From Shewanella sp. NFH-SH190041 (lineage in GTDB: Bacteria; Pseudomonadota; Gammaproteobacteria; Enterobacterales; Shewanellaceae): DNA of 64,000 nucleotides. The notes below the pieces were generated by a model, which searched no databases, was not told the origin of the DNA, and was given only the letters and a program-made list of their open reading frames with translations. The number at the start of each line of letters is the position of its first letter. Positions within the stretch are counted from its first letter, which is position 1. Shown one piece after another: positions 56,799-64,000 of this stretch. Position numbers and translations under genes: made by a program. The stretch is from NCBI RefSeq assembly GCF_024363255.1, contig NZ_AP026070.1, positions 2,666,001 to 2,730,000 of the forward strand, read 5' to 3'.

Positions 56799-56940
56799 GT
56801 AAGCATCCTCTGTTCTACACAAAAGGAAAACCGTGAAACCACGGCCTCAAGACTAGAAATAGAACGTTTCAGTCATAAGATCAATGGCCAAAAAGATGTA
56901 TTTTTCAGTCAAAAATTTAACTCGTTGAGAGGACAATAAA

Positions 56941-56965
56941 AAGCCAGTCAGGCTGTGACTGGCTT
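56941..56965 (-). terminator. Intrinsic terminator after the DUF3466 gene
   Basis: AAGCCAGTCA and TGACTGGCTT form a 10-bp stem with a 5-base loop; the minus strand ends in TTTTTATTG. It lies 30 bases after the stop. Between it and rmf there is no gene. Confidence 0.9.
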
Positions 56966-56994
56966 AATTAGTATTTTTTGTCCTAAGCCTTAGC

Positions 56995-58866
56995 TTACGC
57001 TAGCTCACGCTTAACAGCTCTACGGCGTAACATTGCCAATGGTGTCAGTAATAAAAGCCCCCATCCCCACGCGCCCCCTTGACGCTCATAAGGTGGCTCA
57101 GGCTCCACATAATCACATACCGCTTGGTTACTCTGTTTCAGCAGCACCGCTGTTGGCACAAAGCCAGTTAGCGGCTGACCATCGGCATTCAAGACAAACA
57201 TCGGCCGGCCATTGTCGCCAATCACCATGTTATTACTGCCATCTAACTCAAACAGCGGATAGTTCACCAAAGCTGTACCGGCAATATACATACCGTCATC
57301 TGTGATGCTCTTGGCTTCAATCAGCTTGATCACCCGCTCATACTCATAGGTTTTACCACTGCCATCTACCGCGCTGATGCGTTGTCGCTGCCACTGATTT
57401 TCGCCGTGAGGCACCAAGCCTTTTGACTCACAAGTCAGCACAGTATTGAGATCGATAAACGCCTCTGTGCCAGAATGGCTGCCGGTATCATACAAAAATG
57501 CCGCCCGCTCGCGACTATTGAATTGATCATGGCTGATTTCAACCGAGCCAACGACCAGCCCCTGATTGTTAATATCACTTGGGCTACTGCTCAAATCTGA
57601 GGTGTAATCATAAAAATCATTCGGCGTAATGGCGACCTCACCACTTTTAGTATCAAAGACAAAGAATTTAGTGGGGAAATAACCACTGATATTGGTGCGA
57701 TAACTGCCCACCAACAAACCATTATCGTTGATGTCATTTGCCATTGAACTGTATTCCGTCTGACTACCAAATGGCACGGCATGGAAGCCATAGTCTGATG
57801 CGGGATCGGCAGGATCCGTTAACTGCCAATAGGCCGCGTGTAAGTCGGTGCGGTCTTCAATATGGCTGTGGCCAGCAACACTGCCTTCACTGTTGATGCC
57901 AAACCCTTGAGCTAAATAGGTTGTGGTACTGTCTTCTGGCGGCACTAGCCCTAAGGGTAATGTTTTTGCCTCAAGTGGTTGAGCATTATTGGTGTTCCAC
58001 ACCATCGCCCTAACCTGATAGCCATCTTCACCATTAAACTGCTTAATCTGCACGCACAATGGCAAGGGGAGCGTTTGTCCCTCGGCAAAGCAGCTATTTA
58101 TCGCAGCCTCACCATTAGTATTCATCGCGGTCGTGCCGTAACCGGCAACTAACCCCGCAGCGTTAATAGCCGCAGCTACTGAGCGCCCACCAAGATTAAC
58201 GGGGATCGGGGCTTTTGCTGTATCTTTAGGCTGATAAATATAGGTGGTGAACGGTGGTGGCAGCTCCACTTCTCCCGTTGGCAGGGTAACAATGCCACGC
58301 TGCTCAAAATCCCGGTAATAACCGGTTTTCTGCTCAGGCTTTTCCTCTGTGCCGCCAGTGTATTCCATGCTCTTTTGTGCGCTGGAGACTTCACCCACTT
58401 TAATGCCCGCAGCATTGATGCCATATACCACAGCTTGAATACTGTTTGCCGGGGTTGCATCCGGGGCAACTGAGCCCCCCAGTGAATCAAATTCAACCCC
58501 ATTTCCCCCTGCAGGCTCTGCATTTAATTTACTGGTAAAGTTATTGGCAACTAAAGGCGTGCTGATTGAAGGTGCAACAGCAAGTTCAGGGGCAATACCA
58601 CCTGTGACATCCACCACAGGATCAGTATCCTCCCGAGGGGGTAACGCAGGACGACCTTGGGACAGGCCAATCATCTGACCGGTAGCATTGACGCCCATAC
58701 CGTAAGCCCGTTGCGTACCTTTCAGGGTGCCTTTAACCTCAGCGTCTTCTAAATTGATAATTTCGTAGGCCTGCTCCTGAATCGTCGCATTGGCCGGCAG
58801 GGTACCGAGCGCACCCAATACACTGATAGAAACCAGTGACAGGGTCTTGTCCAGTGTTAACTTCAT
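56995..58866 (-). CDS. DUF3466 family exported protein with GlyGly-CTERM tail
   Basis: 623 residues. A signal peptide (LSLVSISVLGALGTLPANA) is followed by repeated short units of the type AAGLVAGYG, NSEGSVAGHS, DNGLLVGSYR and NQGLVVGSVE, the DUF3466 pattern thought to make a propeller-like surface. The end, GGAWGWGLLLLTPLAMLRRR, is a GlyGly-CTERM-type anchor. Probably surface-exposed or released after rhombosortase cutting; function unknown. It lies between rmf and uup in a conserved block. Confidence 0.88.
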   Translation of the reverse strand: MKLTLDKTLSLVSISVLGALGTLPANATIQEQAYEIINLEDAEVKGTLKGTQRAYGMGVNATGQMIGLSQGRPALPPREDTDPVVDVTGGIAPELAVAPSISTPLVANNFTSKLNAEPAGGNGVEFDSLGGSVAPDATPANSIQAVVYGINAAGIKVGEVSSAQKSMEYTGGTEEKPEQKTGYYRDFEQRGIVTLPTGEVELPPPFTTYIYQPKDTAKAPIPVNLGGRSVAAAINAAGLVAGYGTTAMNTNGEAAINSCFAEGQTLPLPLCVQIKQFNGEDGYQVRAMVWNTNNAQPLEAKTLPLGLVPPEDSTTTYLAQGFGINSEGSVAGHSHIEDRTDLHAAYWQLTDPADPASDYGFHAVPFGSQTEYSSMANDINDNGLLVGSYRTNISGYFPTKFFVFDTKSGEVAITPNDFYDYTSDLSSSPSDINNQGLVVGSVEISHDQFNSRERAAFLYDTGSHSGTEAFIDLNTVLTCESKGLVPHGENQWQRQRISAVDGSGKTYEYERVIKLIEAKSITDDGMYIAGTALVNYPLFELDGSNNMVIGDNGRPMFVLNADGQPLTGFVPTAVLLKQSNQAVCDYVEPEPPYERQGGAWGWGLLLLTPLAMLRRRAVKRELA

Positions 58867-59084
58867 TCAGATTGTTCCTGTTTATTTTTATGATGACCAA
58901 TTCCATTAGTGCTATATCTGATATTGCCGCAGCATAATTCATCGGCAATGTACTGTGGCAGGGTGACCCCCAAGCCACAGTAACCGATGAGTGTTGAACA
59001 CATCATCGGCTGCAGCAGACTGCCCTCTGTAGGGATAAGGCAGTCTGACCGCGGTTAACGCTCAATTACTGATTGGAATTGGCA

Positions 59085-60998
59085 TTACTTCATTGATTCC
59101 AGTTCTTCCCAACGCTCGAAGTACTGTTCCAGCAGTTGTTCCTTTTCGGCCAGCTCACTCAAGCGACTGTTAACCTGATCGCTAGGTTGACTGTAAAAAT
59201 CCGGTTCACTGACAGCTTGTTGCAAAGATTCAATTTCCGTTTCCAGCGTTTCCATTAACTGGGGTAATGAATCTAATTCACGCTGTAATTTATAAGACAG
59301 CTTTTTAGCTTGCTTAACAACTACTTCTGGCTTTTTCTCTACCTGTGCTTTCACTTCGACCGCTTTTTCGGCTTCAGGTTCCTCACGGTAAAAACGTGCG
59401 CCCTGATCGACAGCATCCTGATAGCCCCCAAGGAATTCACTCCAGTGACCATTGCCGGCATACCACCAACTGCTGGTCGCGGTGTTGTCAATAAATGCCC
59501 GGTCATGGCTAACGATAATCAGGGTGCCCTGATACTCAGCCAACATGGACTCTAGCAATTCCAGTGTCTCAATATCAAGATCATTGGTCGGTTCGTCGAG
59601 GATGATCAAATTTGCTGGGCGCAATAGCAGTCTGGCCAGCAGCAAACGGTTCTTTTCCCCACCGGATAATGCCTTCACTGGTGTACGGGCTCGGGCAGGA
59701 GAAAACAGGAAATCCTGCAGATAACTGAGGATATGCCGGTCTTTACCGTTAACCGTGACCGTCTGCTTGCCTTCACCGACGTTTTCTTCCACGGTTTGCT
59801 CTGGATCCAACGCTTCGCGATATTGGTCAAAATACGCGACCTGCAACTTGGTACCGCAACGGACATTACCTGACTGAGGCTGAATTTTATCCAACAGCAG
59901 CTTAATCAGGGTCGATTTACCACACCCGTTCGGGCCGATAATGGCAATCCGATCACCGCGCATCACCGCCGTGTTGAAGTTTTTCACCAGATTTAAGTCT
60001 GGCAAGTTGTAATTTAAGTCGGTTACCTCGAACACCAGCTTACCGCTGCGTTCAGATTCAGACACCGCCATATTGACATTACCCTGCCGGTTGATGCGCT
60101 CTTTACGCTCCATCCGCAGGGCTTTTAATGCCCTCACCCGACCTTCGTTACGGGTACGACGCGCCTTGATACCCTGACGGATCCAAGCTTCTTCTTCTGC
60201 CAGTTTCTTATCAAAGCTGGCATTGTGTTCTTCTTGAACCCGCAACCATTCCGCTTTACCGTCAAGGTAAGCCTGATAATTGCCAGGCCAAGAAGTCACG
60301 ACTCCTCGGTCAAGATCGACAATTCGAGTTGCCATCCGGCTAATAAAGCCCCGGTCGTGACTGATAAAGACAATGGCGCCTTTATAAGCCAGCAAATATT
60401 GCTCCAGCCATTCAATGGTGTCGATATCCAGGTGGTTAGTTGGCTCATCCAACAACAGAAGATCTGGCTCGCTCACTAGCGCCCGGGCTAATGCAACTTT
60501 ACGTTGCCAGCCACCGGACAGCTCAGACAGCGGCGTGGCCGGATCCAGCCCTAACCGTTTACAGTGACCATTAATCCGGGTATCGAGCAGCCAACCATCA
60601 AGATGATCCAATTCATTTTGCAGTCGCTCCATCTGCTTAAGCATCCGCTCCATCTCAGCAGGCTCTGCTTGGCCGATAGTAGCGGAGAGCTGATGGTAAC
60701 GCTCCAGGGTTTCCCCCACCTGCTGCAAACCACCGGCAATATAGGCATACACGGTACCGGTTTCCTGCTTAGGCGGATCTTGCTGCAAACGACTGACCTT
60801 CACGTCAGTGGCAATATTAAACTCACCATCATCCAGCAACACATCGCCAGACAACACTTTTAATAGGCTAGATTTACCCGCGCCATTACGGCCAACAATA
60901 CAAACCCGCTCACCGGGCTCAATGGTAAAATCAGCATTTTGCAACAAAGGGATATAGCCATAGGCCAGTGATCCTTTGTTAATTCGAACCAAACTCAA
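59085..60998 (-). CDS. uup: ABC-F ATPase Uup
   Basis: 637 residues with two ATPase domains in one chain and no membrane spans: Walker A GRNGAGKSS and LSGGWQRKVALARAL in the first, GPNGCGKST and LSGGEKNRLLLARLL in the second, and a C-terminal coiled-coil (ELDSLPQLMETLETEIES on). ABC-F proteins act on ribosomes, and Uup also affects excision of transposons and replication intermediates. The start overlaps the glutaredoxin-like gene by 20 bases. Confidence 0.95.
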   Translation of the reverse strand: MSLVRINKGSLAYGYIPLLQNADFTIEPGERVCIVGRNGAGKSSLLKVLSGDVLLDDGEFNIATDVKVSRLQQDPPKQETGTVYAYIAGGLQQVGETLERYHQLSATIGQAEPAEMERMLKQMERLQNELDHLDGWLLDTRINGHCKRLGLDPATPLSELSGGWQRKVALARALVSEPDLLLLDEPTNHLDIDTIEWLEQYLLAYKGAIVFISHDRGFISRMATRIVDLDRGVVTSWPGNYQAYLDGKAEWLRVQEEHNASFDKKLAEEEAWIRQGIKARRTRNEGRVRALKALRMERKERINRQGNVNMAVSESERSGKLVFEVTDLNYNLPDLNLVKNFNTAVMRGDRIAIIGPNGCGKSTLIKLLLDKIQPQSGNVRCGTKLQVAYFDQYREALDPEQTVEENVGEGKQTVTVNGKDRHILSYLQDFLFSPARARTPVKALSGGEKNRLLLARLLLRPANLIILDEPTNDLDIETLELLESMLAEYQGTLIIVSHDRAFIDNTATSSWWYAGNGHWSEFLGGYQDAVDQGARFYREEPEAEKAVEVKAQVEKKPEVVVKQAKKLSYKLQRELDSLPQLMETLETEIESLQQAVSEPDFYSQPSDQVNSRLSELAEKEQLLEQYFERWEELESMK

Positions 60999-61227
60999 AG
61001 TTATCTCCCAAAAATTTCTTCACGGCCTGTTGATCAAACGGCCAATTCAGCTCTCGGCCATCGGCCTGTCTGAGTACGGGAATACGGGTGCCATAACGCA
61101 CAGCCAATGTCTCATCATCACAGATATCCACCCGTGCTACGGAGAGGCCAAGCGGCAACAGCAGCTCAAACGCCAGCTCACACAAGTGGCAACCATCGGT
61201 GTGGTACAGCACCAAAGACTCAGGCAT
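60979..61227 (-). CDS. Glutaredoxin-like small redox protein
   Basis: 82 residues with a CHLCE motif (CxxC) at residues 13-17 after LVLYHTDG, then [11 protein letters not shown] with the cis-Pro loop, so a thioredoxin-fold glutaredoxin of the DUF836-like group. It overlaps rlmKL by 8 bases and uup by 20, so all three are one unit. The partner is unknown. Confidence 0.88.
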   Translation of the reverse strand: MPESLVLYHTDGCHLCELAFELLLPLGLSVARVDICDDETLAVRYGTRIPVLRQADGRELNWPFDQQAVKKFLGDNFEFGSN

Positions 61228-63346
61228 GGGTGATCAGCCAGACATTATGGATCTGAGCATTGCGCTTGTAATCCATCGGCAACAACTGAGCATCGATATT
61301 TTTTGCACTCAACCCCGCATTGGCGAGCTGTTCCATATCCATTTTGAACTTGCGCTTGTTGTTGGAGAAAATAATCTCACCACCGGGTCTGAGCAGTTTT
61401 TTCAGATCAATCAGCACTTGAGCGTGATCCCGCTGCACATCCCAAGAATCTTCCATTCGCTTGGAGTTAGAGAAGGTTGGCGGATCGATAAAGATAAGAT
61501 CAAACTGTTGCTCGCAATCACGCACCCACTGCAGACAATCGGCTTGGATAAACTGATACTGGCGTCCCATCAGCTTATTGAGCATAAAGTTATCTTTAGC
61601 CCAGTTAAGATAGGTATTAGACATATCCACTGTGGTAACAGACTTAGCACCACCTTTTGCCGCATGCACAGAGGCCGAGCCGGTATAAGAAAACAGGTTC
61701 AGTACATCACGACCTTTAGATTTTTCGCCAACCAACTTACGGGTCAGACGATGATCTAAAAATAGGCCAGTATCCAGATAGTCAGTCAGGTTAACGCGGA
61801 ACTGACACCCATATTCAGTGGTAATAAGCTCCAGTTTTTCTTTATCCAGCTTCTGATACTGACTGGTGCCTTTTTGCCGCTCGCGGGTTTTGAGTACAAT
61901 TTTTTCTGGATCCACGCCTGCTGCCGCAGGCAGTGCCAACAGCATATCTGTCATGCGACGCTTAGTGACATTTTCAGGAATTTTAGCTGGCGCAGCATAT
62001 TCCTGAACCACCACATAATCCTGATAACGGTCAACAGCAACATTGTATTCTGGAATATCAGCATCATAAATGCGGTAGCAGTCTAATCCTTCTTTCTTGG
62101 CCCACTTATCCAGCTGCTTAATATTCTTTTTCAAACGGTTAGCAAACGGCTCGGCAACCTTAGTGATATCAACACCTTCTGCTGACGGCATTTCCCGGCG
62201 GGTTGATTTTGCATGCAAGGTATAAAGATTAAAACCACATTCCAGCGCACCGTTAAACATCTTCATCTGTTTATCGGCTTTAAGCTTAATGGCTGACATC
62301 AGCTCAATATCGGAACACAGCATGGCCACTTTCCAGCCGCCAAATTCTCGCTTCAGTTTGTCACCCAACTGGTAATACAACTGCAGCAACTCAGACATAT
62401 TGCCCAGTCGCTCACCATAAGGAGGGTTAGTCACCAGATAGCCAGTGTCGGCTGCCGGAGTCACATTCAGCGCATTGCTTACTTTAAAATCAATCAGATG
62501 CGCGACACCAGCCAATTGGGCATTGCGCTTAGCCAGTGCAACCACCCGGGAGTCAATGTCTGACGCATAAAAGTGGATATCGCACTGCTGCAACCCGCGA
62601 TTAGCACGGACATCTGCCTCTGTTTTGATTTCCAGCCACATCTCTTCTTTATGACGGCGCCAGTGCTCAAAACCAAATTTACGCCGCTTTAATGCTGGCG
62701 CCACATCGGCTGCAATCAATGCCGCTTCGATCACCACGGTACCACTGCCGCAGAAAGGGTCCATCAAGGTCTGCATTGACTGCGCCCAGCCACTGCGGAC
62801 CAACATGTTAGCCGCTAAGTTTTCTTTCAACGGCGCTTCACCGGTACGATCACGGTAGCCACGCTGATGTAAGGCAGGACCGGAAAAGTTCAACCCGATA
62901 GTGATCTGATTATTGCGGTAATGGGCATCAATGCGGATATCAGCATCAGTGCGGCTGACGTCAGGACGACGATCAAAATCATCACGGAAACGGTCAACTA
63001 CCGCATCCTTAATTTTTAATGCCCCGAACTGAGAGTTATTGATAAAGCCGCCAGTACCATGAAAATCAATGGCAAAACTGCAACGGTAATCAAAATGGCT
63101 GGGCCAATCGATACAGTAGGCCGCATCATACAATTGCTGGGCAGACTCACAGGCACCTTTATAGATAATCAGTACCACCCGGCTGGCCAAACGGCTCCAC
63201 AGGGTAATACGGTAGGCCTGCTCCAGTGTGGCAGAGAAATACACCCCGGCTACACTCTCTTTAATTTCGCTGGCGCCCAGAGCGGCCAGTTCACCCGCCA
63301 GGGCATATTCAAAGCCCTTCGGGGCTGCGGCAAAAAATGAAAACAT
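61220..63346 (-). CDS. rlmL: Bifunctional 23S rRNA methyltransferase RlmKL
   Basis: 708 residues. N-terminal THUMP region and RlmL methyltransferase with NPPYGERLG near 310 (m2G2445), then the RlmK methyltransferase with [14 protein letters not shown] and [18 protein letters not shown] near 630 (m7G2069). Fusion and length match E. coli RlmKL. First gene of rlmKL-glutaredoxin-uup. Confidence 0.95.
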   Translation of the reverse strand: MFSFFAAAPKGFEYALAGELAALGASEIKESVAGVYFSATLEQAYRITLWSRLASRVVLIIYKGACESAQQLYDAAYCIDWPSHFDYRCSFAIDFHGTGGFINNSQFGALKIKDAVVDRFRDDFDRRPDVSRTDADIRIDAHYRNNQITIGLNFSGPALHQRGYRDRTGEAPLKENLAANMLVRSGWAQSMQTLMDPFCGSGTVVIEAALIAADVAPALKRRKFGFEHWRRHKEEMWLEIKTEADVRANRGLQQCDIHFYASDIDSRVVALAKRNAQLAGVAHLIDFKVSNALNVTPAADTGYLVTNPPYGERLGNMSELLQLYYQLGDKLKREFGGWKVAMLCSDIELMSAIKLKADKQMKMFNGALECGFNLYTLHAKSTRREMPSAEGVDITKVAEPFANRLKKNIKQLDKWAKKEGLDCYRIYDADIPEYNVAVDRYQDYVVVQEYAAPAKIPENVTKRRMTDMLLALPAAAGVDPEKIVLKTRERQKGTSQYQKLDKEKLELITTEYGCQFRVNLTDYLDTGLFLDHRLTRKLVGEKSKGRDVLNLFSYTGSASVHAAKGGAKSVTTVDMSNTYLNWAKDNFMLNKLMGRQYQFIQADCLQWVRDCEQQFDLIFIDPPTFSNSKRMEDSWDVQRDHAQVLIDLKKLLRPGGEIIFSNNKRKFKMDMEQLANAGLSAKNIDAQLLPMDYKRNAQIHNVWLITHA

Positions 63347-64000
63347 GTATCAATCGTTACGCTAGCTTATAAAATTGGCAGCCATTATACCCTTTGGCCG
63401 CCACAAAAGATAAACAGATCTGCGCCCCACTGATATTCAGCTAAATGGGCAAATATCACTCACCCGTTAATGCCGTAATCGTAAGGTACGAATACAGATT
63501 TACCTTGCGAAAGGTATCTAGCGAAGCGTACCTGTCGCAGAACAGCTATCGCGCCTCCTCCCACACTTTCCCCTCAGCCAGCCATGCCCGGTGTAACTTG
63601 TGACTGAATCGCTTAAAAGCTACATGATGCTACAACCCGAAAATCAATGTGCCGTAATCAGGTACTACCCCATATGGACTGGCCGGTAATGATGAAAAAG
63701 TAAGCAAACTGGCATATTGCTAGACGCCTTTTTTCTTTAACCATTTTAAAAGTAGGGATTAAGCCACAGGATCGGCTAGCCATTATGAGCGCTATGTGAC
63801 AATAGGGATAAATTGAGATAGAAAAGAGAACAAAATCTAAAAATTGGATGGTGACAATATCACGATTTCAGAATATAACATTTTGAGGCAGGAAATTACT
63901 CTTAGAATATGGTGCAGACAAGCGCAAAGAGATAGAGAAGGTAAAGAAAATAAAGTAAGAAATAAGACTAGATAAACTAACAATCGTCGACATTTGATAA
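63347..64000. other. Gene-free right edge
   Basis: No coding frame with support. A nested inverted repeat lies at 63484-63533 (AGGTACG/CGTACCT outside, TACCTT/AAGGTA inside). The rest is AT-rich and featureless. It presumably includes the rlmKL promoter. Confidence 0.5.

Overview
The window looks like a chromosomal piece of a Shewanella-type gammaproteobacterium. The right end has the order lonH/ycbZ, fabA, rmf, DUF3466 protein, uup, glutaredoxin-like, rlmKL, a housekeeping block known from Shewanella and partly shared with E. coli. Two predicted secreted proteins also end in GlyGly-CTERM/rhombosortase-type tails, common in Shewanella and Vibrio. The species is inferred, not shown.

Layout. 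0.3-3.8 kb: mocA and, divergent from it, yqeC-yqeB (selenium/molybdenum hydroxylase maturation). 4.2-10.6 kb: AT-rich accessory segment with two related secreted repeat proteins, an IS30-family element, two decayed small genes and another exported protein. 11-14.3 kb: an acyl-CoA dehydrogenase pair (the second a pseudogene) and queH. 14.6-24.5 kb: an arginine island with an AraC-type regulator, an artPIQM-like ABC importer, an EamA exporter, arcB, arcC, arcA and a glycine-amidinotransferase-like gene. 25-31.6 kb: MITE-like repeats, an alpha/beta-hydrolase-OsmC fusion, glycerol dehydrogenase and an ExeM-type nuclease. 31.6-36.2 kb: accessory strip with an unknown 162-residue gene, a dead IS5-family transposase and a DarT1/NADAR toxin-antitoxin pair. 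36.2-50.8 kb: a long minus-strand operon, ygeW-ygeX-ygeY-hyuA-yqeA-(GltD-like)-nifJ, with the sigma-54 activator ygeV upstream. 51.5-54.1 kb: three near-identical tRNA-Ser(UGA) genes, the first two flanking a GlpT/UhpT-like transporter. 54.3-63.3 kb: housekeeping block.

How the genes work together. The yge operon can be read as an anaerobic ring-catabolism and energy pathway: HyuA opens a cyclic ureide, YgeY and YgeW process the open-chain product, carbamate kinase makes ATP, YgeX turns 2,3-diaminopropionate into pyruvate and ammonia, and NifJ plus the flavoprotein oxidise pyruvate and pass on the electrons. yqeB/yqeC/mocA belong to the same E. coli gene neighbourhood but lie about 32 kb away here. 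The arginine island combines uptake, deimination, citrulline phosphorolysis and ATP formation with an amidinotransferase. Its arcA and amidinotransferase promoters share 21-bp-spaced direct repeats that fit AraC-family operators, so the AraC gene at the island's edge is a natural candidate regulator.

The most interesting unexplained items are the shared operators, a multi-branched RNA-like structure upstream of hyuA, GC-rich hairpins in most spacers of the yge operon, the paired secreted repeat proteins, and MITE-like repeats whose terminal inverted repeats co-vary. All functional calls rest on reading the sequence and on memory of the families; no search was run.
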